This document shows, in pieces, positions 1-9,362 of a stretch of 64,000 nucleotides of DNA. Position numbers and translations under genes: made by a program. The first letter of the stretch is position 1, and every line of letters begins with the position of its first letter. Source of the stretch: Paramuribaculum sp. (lineage in GTDB: Bacteria > Bacteroidota > Bacteroidia > Bacteroidales > Muribaculaceae); the NCBI GenBank assembly GCA_022511125.1, contig JAFLSD010000002.1, forward strand, positions 124,001 through 188,000, in the 5' to 3' direction. The notes beneath the pieces were generated by a model. It saw nothing but the letters and a program-made list of their open reading frames with translations. It did not search any database and was not told the DNA's origin.

Positions 1-36
1 GATACGGGGGTTTGGTGGAGTTTCGCGGATTTTGTG

Positions 37-44
37 TAACTTTG
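37..44 (+). promoter_or_regulatory. Bacteroidetes -7 box before tgt
   Basis: TAACTTTG matches TAnnTTTG, and a TTTG at 11-14 could serve as the -33 box. The tgt ATG begins 4 nt downstream, leaving little or no 5' leader. Confidence 0.6.
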
Positions 45-48
45 CCTT

Positions 49-1179
49 ATGAATTTCAAGCTGGAGGCTACAACAGAGTATTCCGATGCGAGAGCGGGAA
101 GGATCACTACCGCCCATGGGGAAATTATGACCCCGATTTTTATGCCTGTAGGAACGCTGGGCAGTGTTAAAGCCGTGCACCGTCATGAACTGGAAGACGA
201 CATCAAGGCTCAGATCATCCTTGGCAATACGTATCACTTGTATTTGCGTCCCGGAATCAGTGTTCTCGAAAAGGCCGGAGGTCTTCATAAGTTTTCCGGC
301 TGGGAAAGGCCTATTCTGACAGACAGCGGAGGATTTCAGGTATTTTCTCTATCGTCGAACAGGAAGCTCAAGGAAGAAGGAGCTTATTTCCAATCTCATA
401 TCGACGGTTCCCGACATCTTTTCACACCGGAAAATGTAGTCGACATCCAACGATCTATCGGTTCGGATATAATGATGGCGCTTGACGAATGCCCTCCGGG
501 AGATTCGGATTTTCCATACGCCCGTAAGTCATTGGATCTTACCCAAAGATGGCTCAAACGAGGATGGAAGCGTTTTAAGGAAACTGAAGGACGATATGGT
601 TATAGCCAGACTTTCTTCCCCATAGTCCAAGGATGTACCTATCCGGAATTACGCCGTGAAGCTTCACGTTTCGTAGCCGATTTGGGAGCAGAGGGAAATG
701 CTATCGGCGGACTGGCTGTCGGTGAGCCGACCGAAAAAATGTACGAGATGATCGAGGTGGTAAACGAAATCTTGCCATCCGACAAGCCGAGATACCTTAT
801 GGGCGTAGGCACTCCTGCCAATATTCTTGAAGCCATAGACCGTGGCGTGGATATGTTCGATTGCGTTATGCCTACCAGGAACGGCCGCAACGGTATGCTC
901 TTTACATCCGAAGGTATCATGAATATGCGCAACAAGAAGTGGGCCGACGATTTTTCCCCAATAGATCCTAACGGCACCAGCTATGTGGATCATTCTTATT
1001 CGCGTGCTTATCTTCGACATCTTTTTATCAGCTCTGAGCTCTTAGCAATGCAGATAGCCTCAATTCACAATCTGGCTTTCTACGTTCATCTTACTCAGCA
1101 GGCGAGAAGCCACATAATTTCCGGAGATTTCTCTCAATGGAAAAAAGAAATGATCGAAAAAGTCACACGTCGACTATAA
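49..1179 (+). CDS. tgt: Queuine/preQ1 tRNA-ribosyltransferase
   Basis: Swaps guanine-34 of GU(N) anticodon tRNAs for preQ1, a step in queuosine synthesis; cytosolic. The 376 residues fit the family. The general-acid motif LTDSGGFQ (Asp92) and the nucleophile motif DCVMPTRNGRNG (Asp271) are both present. The usual zinc ligands C-x-C-x2-C near the C-terminus are not seen; the equivalent stretch reads DPNGTSYVDHSYS. From memory, Bacteroidetes orthologues also lack them. The ATG lies only 4 nt after a -7 box, so the mRNA may be leaderless. The permease gene follows 17 nt later and is probably co-transcribed. Confidence 0.96.
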   Translation: MNFKLEATTEYSDARAGRITTAHGEIMTPIFMPVGTLGSVKAVHRHELEDDIKAQIILGNTYHLYLRPGISVLEKAGGLHKFSGWERPILTDSGGFQVFSLSSNRKLKEEGAYFQSHIDGSRHLFTPENVVDIQRSIGSDIMMALDECPPGDSDFPYARKSLDLTQRWLKRGWKRFKETEGRYGYSQTFFPIVQGCTYPELRREASRFVADLGAEGNAIGGLAVGEPTEKMYEMIEVVNEILPSDKPRYLMGVGTPANILEAIDRGVDMFDCVMPTRNGRNGMLFTSEGIMNMRNKKWADDFSPIDPNGTSYVDHSYSRAYLRHLFISSELLAMQIASIHNLAFYVHLTQQARSHIISGDFSQWKKEMIEKVTRRL

Positions 1180-1196
1180 TAAACGAAAGATTGTAA

Positions 1197-2288
1197 GTGA
1201 ATATACCGAAGCTGAAATATACGATACTCGACGGATATATTATCAAGAAATTTCTTGGTACATATATCTTCGCCATTATTCTTATTCTGGCCATCACTAT
1301 CATGTTCGATATCAACGAAAAGCTCGATTCGTTTCTGAAAGCTCCGCTCAAGGCCACCATATTCGACTATTTTCTTAATTTCCTGCCTTATTTCGCCAAT
1401 CAATTCAGTCCGCTTTTTACGTTTATCGCCGTCATATTCTTTACTTCGAAATTGGCTGACAATTCGGAGATAATAGCCATGCTTTCGTCGGGAATGAGCT
1501 ACAAGCGCCTCTTGGTTCCCTATATGCTTTCGGCCGCTGTGATAGCCGGAGCGACATTTATCTTGAGTGCTTACGTGATTCCTCCGGCAAACGAGAAACG
1601 AATAGCTTATCAGAATACCTATGTCAAAAACAAACAGGTAAACTACGGTTCGAACATCCAGTTAATGGTGAGTGAAAACGAAATAGCTTATTTCAGCCGC
1701 TATGAAAAAGCCACCAAGACAGGCTATAGGTTCTCCTTAGAGACTTTCGACGACAAAAAACTGATATCGCGTCTGACAGCCCAGTCGATCAAATATGACA
1801 CTCTTTACCAATGGACGGTCAAGGATTATATGATAAGAGATTTCCAAGGTACACGCGAAAAAATAACACGCGGTAGCCGTTTGGATACGATAATTCCGAT
1901 CCAACCACGCGATTTTCTCATTTCGGAAAACGACAATGAAATCATGACCACTCCCGATCTATCCCAATATATCGACAGTCAGCGCGAACGAGGAGTGGCA
2001 AATATTAAAAATTTCGAGATAGAATACCATAAGCGATATGCAATGACGGCGGCTGCTTTCATTCTGACAATAATCGGAATGTCACTGTCGTCCAAAAAAG
2101 TCAAAGGCGGAATGGGCATCAATATCGGTATCGGCCTTGTTTTGTCGTTCAGTTATATTCTCTTTATGACTGTCACATCAAGTTTCGCAATTTCCGGACT
2201 GACATCGCCGATGCTTGCAATGTGGATCCCCAATATTCTCTATTCTATCATAGCGGTGATATTATACCGCAGAGCCTCCCATGGTTAA
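1197..2288 (+). CDS. LptF/LptG (YjgP/YjgQ) family permease
   Basis: Inner-membrane subunit of the LptBFG type that extracts lipopolysaccharide for transport to the outer membrane. The 363 residues fit the family: membrane segments in the first ~125 residues, a periplasmic beta-rich middle (about 130-270), then three more membrane segments to the end. The start used is GTG (residues MNIPKL); no better ATG lies upstream, and the first conserved helix (YIIKKFLGTY) begins soon after. The choice between LptF and LptG cannot be made from sequence alone. Its TAA overlaps the stop codon of the convergent gene within a shared TTAA. Confidence 0.88.
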   Translation: MNIPKLKYTILDGYIIKKFLGTYIFAIILILAITIMFDINEKLDSFLKAPLKATIFDYFLNFLPYFANQFSPLFTFIAVIFFTSKLADNSEIIAMLSSGMSYKRLLVPYMLSAAVIAGATFILSAYVIPPANEKRIAYQNTYVKNKQVNYGSNIQLMVSENEIAYFSRYEKATKTGYRFSLETFDDKKLISRLTAQSIKYDTLYQWTVKDYMIRDFQGTREKITRGSRLDTIIPIQPRDFLISENDNEIMTTPDLSQYIDSQRERGVANIKNFEIEYHKRYAMTAAAFILTIIGMSLSSKKVKGGMGINIGIGLVLSFSYILFMTVTSSFAISGLTSPMLAMWIPNILYSIIAVILYRRASHG

Positions 2289-2536
2289 AGGACATTTCGG
2301 GTATTGGACACAGATGAAAGACCGGGCTTATAATACCAGATTCCGTCAGAAAATATTAATTCGATCGTGCCGTTGATAAAAGCGGCTGAATGAATTTCCG
2401 TATCAAAGGGAAAGAGCAATAGTTTACCGTCGGGAGTTATTTCGGCAATATGCAAATCGTAAGTTTCGCCACGGTACTGAATTTTATGAGCCATGATTTT
2501 CGTTCCGGATGGCATCTCCGTCAAATCATCTGCCAT
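2285..2536 (-). CDS. Small conserved hypothetical protein
   Basis: About 83 residues, not recognised; beta-rich with several aromatic residues (IQYRGETYDLHIAEI, IWYYKPG) and no signal peptide or membrane segment. The frame stays open further upstream inside the DUF4296 gene, but that stretch looks like an out-of-frame shadow. The start chosen is the ATG at 2536, which overlaps the stop of the upstream gene by 11 bp and suggests translational coupling. ATGs at 2515 and 2494 are alternatives. It is the last gene of the lspA - DUF4296 run and may act with the lipoprotein; this is inferred from position only. Confidence 0.6.
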   Translation of the reverse strand: MADDLTEMPSGTKIMAHKIQYRGETYDLHIAEITPDGKLLLFPFDTEIHSAAFINGTIELIFSDGIWYYKPGLSSVSNTRNVL

Positions 2537-3350
2537 ATTTCCCTGAAAGTTTTTTCTGCTGACGACGCAGCTCCTCTGCACGGGGACTTTTGCGGATACG
2601 GTAAAGGGAAATAGAATCCATAAGCGCTGTATTCCCTTGTGGAGCGTCATAGCGCAAAATTCCGTAAACGTTACTTGCGGTGCGCTCCGGATCAAGAGCC
2701 AAAGTGACATGATGCCATCCATCGTTGTTGGAAACTGACGATTGATATTCTTCGCCCCCTTCCCGATATTCGGTAACGAGCGTGAGTTCTGTCGACGCCA
2801 TAGAACCTGCCATACGGGCTGAAAGTTTGTAGACATCGCCTTTCTCCCAGTTCTGATCCGACGTCAGCGAGAAGGTTATCATGTCGGTAGGAAGATTGGA
2901 AGAAAAGCGTCTGTAGCGAATGTCAGGCCAGACATCAACAGAGTCGCCTTCGACGAGGAAACGTTGAGAAGCGGTCACCTCCGTGGCCGAACCGGCAGAA
3001 GCCTGCACTTTCTCCATATCTTTTTCGAGAATCTCGATTACCTTATCGTAGACCTCTATATATTTTTCCAAATTGTAGCCATACCAGCTTAACGATGAGT
3101 CGAATTGCTCGCTTGTCACTCCGTTTCTCATCAGTATGCTCTGTTTGAGCACCTGTTTCATCGAATCCGATTTGAAAGCGTTGCGTTCCTGTTCGGTAAC
3201 ACTCTCGGCTATATGGATATCTGCAAGTACATGAGCCATTTTGTCGGTGGAGAGGACGCCTCTCGGCTTGGTACAAGCTGTAACGATCATGGCGATCAAT
3301 GTCATCGCGACAATAAAAAAACCTATTCTATAGCCTTTTGACTCAATCAT
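2526..3350 (-). CDS. DUF4296 domain lipoprotein
   Basis: Predicted exported lipoprotein of about 274 residues. From the ATG at 3350 (MIESKGYRIG) there is a hydrophobic signal (FFIVAMTLIAMIVTAC) ending in a lipobox-like TAC, followed by a DUF4296 domain (LADIHIAESV, then a helical region to about residue 130). The remainder is a beta-rich region of unknown role. The start lies 7 nt after the lspA stop, so it is very likely in the same operon, which fits a protein needing signal peptidase II. A start at 3395 would overlap lspA and lacks a good signal peptide. Function is unknown. Confidence 0.82.
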   Translation of the reverse strand: MIESKGYRIGFFIVAMTLIAMIVTACTKPRGVLSTDKMAHVLADIHIAESVTEQERNAFKSDSMKQVLKQSILMRNGVTSEQFDSSLSWYGYNLEKYIEVYDKVIEILEKDMEKVQASAGSATEVTASQRFLVEGDSVDVWPDIRYRRFSSNLPTDMITFSLTSDQNWEKGDVYKLSARMAGSMASTELTLVTEYREGGEEYQSSVSNNDGWHHVTLALDPERTASNVYGILRYDAPQGNTALMDSISLYRIRKSPRAEELRRQQKKLSGKYGR

Positions 3351-3357
3351 GGGGCGC

Positions 3358-3993
3358 TCAATTTTCTTCGGCTTCTTTCGGCGAATGGTGATCACCCGAG
3401 AGATGGCGCGAGTAGAAAATGATCATCAATATCATCCCTACTGTAATAGCCGAATCAGCGAAATTAAAAACCGGTTGGAAGAAAAGGAAATTTTGTCCTC
3501 CGACAAACGGCATCCAGTCAGGCCAGTAAAAACTGAAGAGAGGGAAATAAAACATATCCACCACCTTTCCCTGAAGCAATGGGGCATATCCCCCGCCCTC
3601 CGGAAACATAACGGCAACGTTATAGGGTGCCGGATCGTTGAAGATCACACCGTAGAACACACAGTCGATGATGTTTCCCAAAGCTCCGGCTGTAATCAGA
3701 GCGAGACAGACTATAAAGCCTACCGAAGCCCAATCGCGCTTTCTCACCCGACAAATCACCCATATCAGAGCTATCACGGCGAGGATTCGGAATATTGTCA
3801 GAAAAAGTTTCGGTCCCATCTCCATACCGAATGCCATCCCGTTGTTTTGAACAAAAACGAGTTGGAACCAATCGGTTATCCTGAAATCCTCCCCAATATA
3901 GAAGTGGGTTTTAACCCAAATCTTTATGACCTGGTCGATAATAATCACGGCCAGAATGACCAAAAACGCGATCCAGCCTTTTCCTAATTTCAT
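3358..3993 (-). CDS. lspA: Signal peptidase II (prolipoprotein)
   Basis: Inner-membrane aspartyl protease that removes signal peptides from diacylglyceryl-modified prolipoproteins, acting after Lgt (encoded at 9.4 kb). 211 residues, slightly longer than the E. coli enzyme. Four membrane segments are visible. Both catalytic aspartates are in their motifs: GNIIDCVF and FADSAITVG, along with the conserved NNGMAFG. It sits 20 nt after the TraR/DksA-like gene and before the DUF4296 lipoprotein gene, all on the minus strand. Confidence 0.95.
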   Translation of the reverse strand: MKLGKGWIAFLVILAVIIIDQVIKIWVKTHFYIGEDFRITDWFQLVFVQNNGMAFGMEMGPKLFLTIFRILAVIALIWVICRVRKRDWASVGFIVCLALITAGALGNIIDCVFYGVIFNDPAPYNVAVMFPEGGGYAPLLQGKVVDMFYFPLFSFYWPDWMPFVGGQNFLFFQPVFNFADSAITVGMILMIIFYSRHLSGDHHSPKEAEEN

Positions 3994-4013
3994 ATTCCGC
4001 AGATGGGATTGAA

Positions 4014-4394
4014 TTATCTTTTTCCGGCTTTTTTCACGTCAATACTCAGAGTGGCGTGAGGAACGGCGCGTAATCTTTCCTTTGGAATAAGTTCACCGGT
4101 TTCTCGGCATATTCCGTAAGTTTTATTTTCTATACGGATAAGAGCAGCTTTTAGATTCTGGATGAACTTCATCTGACGCTGCGCCAACAATCCGGCCGCT
4201 TCTTTGCCCATTGTGCTCGCACCTTCCTCAAGTATTTTGAAAGTAGGGGAAGTATCGGCGATATCGTTGCCGTTTCCGTTAGCTACATCGGCGCTCAGCA
4301 TGTCATAATCGCGCTGTGCTTTCGCGAGCTTTTCAAGTATTATTTCCTTGAATTCCTGAAGTTCTTCGTCGGAATATCGTTTTTTTTCACTCAT
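4014..4394 (-). CDS. TraR/DksA family protein with degenerate zinc finger
   Basis: 126 residues. The N-terminal part is helical and coiled-coil-like; the C-terminal motif YGICRETGELIPKERLRAVPHA is the DksA/TraR zinc-finger region. Only one cysteine remains, so the classical four-cysteine zinc site is not intact, which to my knowledge is common in Bacteroidetes members. It probably binds the RNA polymerase secondary channel, but that is inferred from the family. It lies between ileS (34 nt upstream) and lspA, all on the minus strand, so co-transcription with ileS is likely. Confidence 0.85.
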   Translation of the reverse strand: MSEKKRYSDEELQEFKEIILEKLAKAQRDYDMLSADVANGNGNDIADTSPTFKILEEGASTMGKEAAGLLAQRQMKFIQNLKAALIRIENKTYGICRETGELIPKERLRAVPHATLSIDVKKAGKR

Positions 4395-4428
4395 AAATTA
4401 AAGAATTAAAGGTTAACAAACTGAATAA

Positions 4429-7400
4429 TTATTTAGTAGACTGGCGGATTACCACTTTAAGTTCGGTATCGTCGAGTTGAAGAATTTCTTCGCCGCCCAT
4501 ACCGTCAGTCCGATTTATGTCAATCTTGTCGGCAAGTACCTGTCGGCCGATATAATCACCGAAATTGCGTATTGCTTCGTCAATCTCGGGATTAGGATCG
4601 AACACAAGCTCTATGCGATCGGTTATATCGTATTTTCGGCTTTTACGTATATTTTGTATCCTGTTGACTATATCGCGGGCTATACCTTCCTGACGAAGCT
4701 CGGGCGAAACCGATACATCGAGAGCTATCGTTACGTTTCCTTCGTTAGCTACAAGCCAGCCGGGGATGTCTTCGCTTATGATTTCCACATCGGCAGCTTC
4801 TATCTCGACCATCTCCCCTTCGAGATTCAGGGATATCTTACCATCTTTTTCGAGAGCCGATATCTCTTTGGCTGTCAAGGCTTGAATAAGCGCAGCTACC
4901 TGCTTCATCCGCTTGCCGAATTTCGGACCAAGTTTACGGAAGTCAGGCTTAACTTTTTTGACCAATATACCTTCTCCATCCTCATCTACTATAACCATCT
5001 CCTTGACATTGACCTCGTTGAGGATAAGCTGGCGCATTGCTTCGAGTGCTTCTTTCTGTCGTCTGTCGACAGCCGGAATCATAATTTTCTGAAGAGGCTG
5101 GCGCACTTTTATATCAGCTTTACGTCTCAGAGCGAGCACCATCGAAGTAACTATCTGAGCCAAATGCATTTTCTCCTCTAACTGCCGGTCGATTGCAGAT
5201 TCGTCGGCTACGGGGAACAAGGCCAGGTGTACCGACTGACGTTCGCCCGATACCGGAGAGGTAAGGTCTTCATATAGACGGTCTGCAAAGAATGGCGACA
5301 CAGGAGCCATAAGAAGTGCGACTGTTTTCAAGCACTGATATAGAGTCTGATAGGCTGACAATTTGTCTTTGTCCATCTCCCCTCCCCAAAAACGCTTGCG
5401 GTTCAGACGCACATACCAGTTGGAAAGGTTGTCGCATACAAACTCGTTGATAGCTCTCGCGGCTTTCGTAGGTTCATAATCTTCGAGCGCCTCATCCACT
5501 TCCTTAATGAGCGAGTTGAGCAATGATATGATCCATCTGTCAATTTCGGGACGCTCGTCAAGCGGTATCAAAGGAAGATTCGGGTCGAAATCGTCCACAT
5601 TCGCATAAAGAGCGAAAAATCCATAGGTATTGTAAAGTGTTGAGAAGAGTTTACGCGACACTTCCTGCACGCCGGCCTCGTCGAATTTCAAGTTATCCCA
5701 CGGTGAAGAGTTGGCTATCATATACCATCTAAGTGGATCGCTGCCGAATTTTTCTATTGCTTTGAAAGGATCTACAGCGTTACCCAACCGTTTCGACATC
5801 TTATTCCCGTCCTTATCAAGAACCAACCCGTTGCTGACAACGGCTTTATATGCTTTATCGCCGAATATCATGCCGGCGATGGCATGAAGTGTGAAGAACC
5901 AACCGCGAGTCTGATCCACTCCTTCGGCTATAAAATCAGCAGGGAACAATTCACCTTTGTCGAACTTTTCTTTATTTTCAAACGGATAGTGAATCTGGGC
6001 GTAAGGCATAGCACCCGAATCGAACCAAACATCGATAAGATCGGTTTCGCGACGTAGCGGTGCACCCGATTTCCCTACCAACACGATATCATCGACATAA
6101 GGACGGTGAAGATCAATCTTCCCGTAATTTTCTTTTGTATATTCACCTGGGATGAAACCTTTATCTTTCAACAGATTGGACTTCATAATACCGGCCGCAA
6201 CCGATTTTTCAATCTCATTATAGAGCTCTTCGACGCTCGAAATGCAGATTTCTTCAGAGCCGTCGTCGCTGCGCCAGATAGGTAACGGCGTACCCCAATA
6301 TCGTGAGCGCGAAAGATTCCAGTCCTGAAGATTTTCGAGCCATTTTCCGAAACGGCCGGAACCGGTTGAAGCCGGTTTCCATTTTATCGTATCGTTCAGC
6401 TCCATAAGTTTTTCGCGAGCTGCCGTAGTACGGATAAACCAGCTGTCAAGCGGATAATAAAGCACCGGCTTGTCAGTCCTCCAGCAATGTGGATAACTAT
6501 GGGTATGCTTCTCTATCTTGAAAGCCAAGCCTTGCTGTTTGAGCATCATGCAGATTTCCACATCGAGTGTTTCGGCATCGGGAGCTTTTGATGCATCGAA
6601 AGCATTTTTCACATATTTACCTGCCCACGGCTTATAAAGCTCTACATCGACATTAGCTGTTACAAACTCCGGATCGATATCTTCTATCCGGAAGAAACGT
6701 CCGGTCATATCGACCATCGGACGGATATTCCCTTCTTTATCGACGAGAGTGAGAGGAGGTATACCGTTCTGACGCGAAACTCTGAGGTCGTCAGCACCGA
6801 ATGTCCCTGCAATATGCACTATGCCCGTACCGTCCTCGGTTGTCACATAATCGCCCGGGATCACGCGGAAAGCACCCTCACCGGGATTCATCCAAGGAAT
6901 GAGTTGGCGATAATGCAGACCTACCAGATCACTTCCTTTTGCTTTAGCTACTGTCTGCCAAGGAATTATTTTGTCTCCTTTCTTATATTCGTCGAGTGGC
7001 AGCCCCGCACCTTTACTGTTAAGAACACTGCCGGTCAATGCATCAGCCACAACTACAGTAATCGGTTCACCTGTATAAGGATTGTAAGTGCGTACTATAT
7101 CGTATTCAATGGATGGTCCTACAGCTAAAGCCGTATTTGAGGGCAATGTCCAAGGCGTTGTAGTCCACGCCAGGAAATAGGCCTCTCCCCACCCTTTCAT
7201 CGCTTCTGTCGGATCGGTGATCGGGAACTGAGCGATACAGGTTGTGTCTTTTACATCTCGGTAACATCCCGGCTGGTTAAGTTCGTGAGTGCTAAGTCCT
7301 GTCCCTGCGGCCGGAGAATAAGGCTGGATGGTATATCCTTTGTAGAGATATCCTTTTGAATAAAGTTGAGCCAGCAACCACCATACCGTCTCGATATAAC

Positions 7401-7866
7401 GGTTGTCGTATGTGATATACGGGTCGGTCATATCCACCCAGTAACCCATCTGCTCGGTAAGCGTTTCCCATTCCTTGGTATATTTCATCACCTCCTGGCG
7501 GCACGCAGCATTGTAATCGTCGACACTTATCTTTTTACCGATGTCTTCTTTAGTTATGCCGAGATTTTTCTCAACCCCCAGCTCCACCGGCAGACCGTGT
7601 GTGTCCCAGCCGGCTTTACGCTTCACATGGAAACCTTTCATCGTCTTGTAGCGGCAGAAAATATCCTTAATGGTACGAGCCATCACATGATGTATACCGG
7701 GCATACCGTTAGCCGAAGGAGGACCCTCATAGAAAACAAACGACGGACAACCTTCACGCTCATTTACGCTACGCCCGAAAAGGTCTTCACTGCGCCATTT
7801 TTTCAATGTTTCCTGATTAATCTCTGAGAGATTAAAACGCTCATATTCATTAAATTTCCTGCTCAT
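4429..7866 (-). CDS. ileS: Isoleucyl-tRNA synthetase (long form)
   Basis: Charges tRNA-Ile; cytosolic class I synthetase. About 1145 residues from the ATG at 7866 (MSRKFNEYERFNLSEI), which fits Bacteroidetes orthologues better than the upstream ATG at 7884. The HIGH-type signature reads PGIHHVMAR and the KMSKS-type loop reads KMSKRLGNAVDP. The editing (CP1) domain, anticodon-binding region and long C-terminal extension typical of the eukaryote-like long form are all present. A TACCTTTG box on the minus strand at 7904-7911 is the likely promoter. The TraR/DksA-like gene follows. Confidence 0.96.
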   Translation of the reverse strand: MSRKFNEYERFNLSEINQETLKKWRSEDLFGRSVNEREGCPSFVFYEGPPSANGMPGIHHVMARTIKDIFCRYKTMKGFHVKRKAGWDTHGLPVELGVEKNLGITKEDIGKKISVDDYNAACRQEVMKYTKEWETLTEQMGYWVDMTDPYITYDNRYIETVWWLLAQLYSKGYLYKGYTIQPYSPAAGTGLSTHELNQPGCYRDVKDTTCIAQFPITDPTEAMKGWGEAYFLAWTTTPWTLPSNTALAVGPSIEYDIVRTYNPYTGEPITVVVADALTGSVLNSKGAGLPLDEYKKGDKIIPWQTVAKAKGSDLVGLHYRQLIPWMNPGEGAFRVIPGDYVTTEDGTGIVHIAGTFGADDLRVSRQNGIPPLTLVDKEGNIRPMVDMTGRFFRIEDIDPEFVTANVDVELYKPWAGKYVKNAFDASKAPDAETLDVEICMMLKQQGLAFKIEKHTHSYPHCWRTDKPVLYYPLDSWFIRTTAAREKLMELNDTIKWKPASTGSGRFGKWLENLQDWNLSRSRYWGTPLPIWRSDDGSEEICISSVEELYNEIEKSVAAGIMKSNLLKDKGFIPGEYTKENYGKIDLHRPYVDDIVLVGKSGAPLRRETDLIDVWFDSGAMPYAQIHYPFENKEKFDKGELFPADFIAEGVDQTRGWFFTLHAIAGMIFGDKAYKAVVSNGLVLDKDGNKMSKRLGNAVDPFKAIEKFGSDPLRWYMIANSSPWDNLKFDEAGVQEVSRKLFSTLYNTYGFFALYANVDDFDPNLPLIPLDERPEIDRWIISLLNSLIKEVDEALEDYEPTKAARAINEFVCDNLSNWYVRLNRKRFWGGEMDKDKLSAYQTLYQCLKTVALLMAPVSPFFADRLYEDLTSPVSGERQSVHLALFPVADESAIDRQLEEKMHLAQIVTSMVLALRRKADIKVRQPLQKIMIPAVDRRQKEALEAMRQLILNEVNVKEMVIVDEDGEGILVKKVKPDFRKLGPKFGKRMKQVAALIQALTAKEISALEKDGKISLNLEGEMVEIEAADVEIISEDIPGWLVANEGNVTIALDVSVSPELRQEGIARDIVNRIQNIRKSRKYDITDRIELVFDPNPEIDEAIRNFGDYIGRQVLADKIDINRTDGMGGEEILQLDDTELKVVIRQSTK

Positions 7867-7903
7867 ACTCAATAAAAGGGACATTATTTGTCAAATTCAG
7901 CCG

Positions 7904-7911
7904 CAAAGGTA
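7904..7911 (-). promoter_or_regulatory. -7 box of ileS
   Basis: Minus-strand TACCTTTG matches TAnnTTTG, 38 nt before the chosen ileS ATG. Confidence 0.6.
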
Positions 7912-8026
7912 CGCAAAAAATCAATATTTTCCCACCATCGGGTCGCAATAAGTACCACGATTTGTCTTAAATACGTTTTTCGGAAAAATATGGACTCAAA
8001 ATCTAAAGATATAGGTCAAAAAAACG

Positions 8027-8034
8027 TAACTTTG
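8027..8034 (+). promoter_or_regulatory. -7 box of glyA
   Basis: TAACTTTG matches the Bacteroidetes -7 consensus, 43 nt before the glyA ATG. Confidence 0.65.
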
Positions 8035-8077
8035 CAGGGTTAATAGATACTAACGATAATAATTTTACTTCAGGAAT

Positions 8078-9358
8078 ATGAGAAAAGATAAGGTGATTTT
8101 CGATCTGATCGAACGCGAACATCAACGTCAGAAAAAGGGTATAGAGCTGATAGCGTCTGAAAATTTCGTAAGTGACGAAGTGATGGCGGCGATGGGATCG
8201 TGTCTGACCAACAAATATGCAGAGGGTTATCCCGGACACCGTTATTACGGCGGCTGCGGAGTAGTCGACGAGGTGGAACAGATAGCGATCGACCGCGCGA
8301 AGGAACTCTTCAAAGCGGAATATGCAAACGTTCAGCCCCACTCCGGCGCGCAAGCCAACATGGCCGTTTTCATGGCTTGCCTCAAGCCGGGAGACAAGTT
8401 CTTAGGTCTTAACCTGTCACATGGAGGACATTTGTCACACGGCAGTCCGGTGAACTTTTCAGGTCTCGTATTCGAGGCGTTGGAATATAACGTCGATCAG
8501 GAGACGGGTCGAGTGGATTACGAGCAGATGGAAGAAGTGGCTCGCCGTGAACGCCCCAAACTTATCATCGGAGGTGCAAGCGCTTACAGTAGAGAATGGG
8601 ATTACGCACGCATGCGTCGTCTGGCCGACGAAATAGGCGCCATTTTCATGGTCGACATGGCACATCCGGCTGGCATGATAGCGGCAGGTCTGCTGGACAA
8701 TCCTGTGCCTCACGCACATATCGTGACCACGACTACCCACAAAACGTTGCGTGGCCCTCGCGGCGGTATGATTCTGATGGGTAAGGATTTCGAGAACCCT
8801 TGGGGCAAGACTACGCCTAAAGGACAGATCCGCAAAATGTCGTCGCTTATAGACTCTGCTGTGTTCCCGGGAGTTCAGGGCGGCCCGTTGGAACATGTGA
8901 TCGCGGCAAAAGCTGTGGCTTTCGGCGAGGCTCTTACGCATGGCTTCAAGCTCTATCAGGAACAGGTAAGGACAAATGCCCGCGTTATGGCTGAAGAACT
9001 GCTGAAACGCGGCTACAAGATAGTTTCGGGGGGTACTGACAACCATTGCATACTCGTCGATCTTCGCACCAAATTCCCCGAACTCACCGGAAAAGTGGCC
9101 GAACAAGCCCTCGTAAACGCCGATATCACAGCAAATAAGAACATGGTGCCTTTCGACAGCCGTTCTCCGTTCCAGACTTCGGGAATACGCCTCGGTACTC
9201 CGGCTATAACCACCCGCGGCGTTAAAGAGGACGCGATGCCGGTGATCGTCGAGTTGATTGACCGGGTGCTAAGCAATCCGGCGGACGAGAACAATATCGC
9301 TTCTGTTCGTGGAGAGGTGAATGAAATGATGGACGCTTATCCGATGTTTGCTTATTAA
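8078..9358 (+). CDS. glyA: Serine hydroxymethyltransferase
   Basis: PLP enzyme interconverting serine and glycine with tetrahydrofolate, the main source of one-carbon units. 426 residues, full length. The PLP lysine lies in [14 protein letters not shown], and the early motif [10 protein letters not shown] and the [10 protein letters not shown] motif are intact. The gene is GC-richer than the AT-rich blocks of the window and has its own promoter. Its 3' end adjoins lgt with almost no gap. Confidence 0.98.
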   Translation: MRKDKVIFDLIEREHQRQKKGIELIASENFVSDEVMAAMGSCLTNKYAEGYPGHRYYGGCGVVDEVEQIAIDRAKELFKAEYANVQPHSGAQANMAVFMACLKPGDKFLGLNLSHGGHLSHGSPVNFSGLVFEALEYNVDQETGRVDYEQMEEVARRERPKLIIGGASAYSREWDYARMRRLADEIGAIFMVDMAHPAGMIAAGLLDNPVPHAHIVTTTTHKTLRGPRGGMILMGKDFENPWGKTTPKGQIRKMSSLIDSAVFPGVQGGPLEHVIAAKAVAFGEALTHGFKLYQEQVRTNARVMAEELLKRGYKIVSGGTDNHCILVDLRTKFPELTGKVAEQALVNADITANKNMVPFDSRSPFQTSGIRLGTPAITTRGVKEDAMPVIVELIDRVLSNPADENNIASVRGEVNEMMDAYPMFAY

Positions 9359-9362
9359 GGCG

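Noticed and set aside
3349-3987. Open frame of about 212 codons opposite lspA
   Set aside because: lspA has full catalytic motifs on the other strand; the antisense product is His- and Asn-rich with no domain.
4477-5181. Long open frame opposite ileS
   Set aside because: It is a shadow of a well-supported synthetase, with no recognisable domain and no promoter.
8459-9106. Open frame opposite glyA
   Set aside because: It lies wholly within a highly conserved gene and encodes nothing recognisable.
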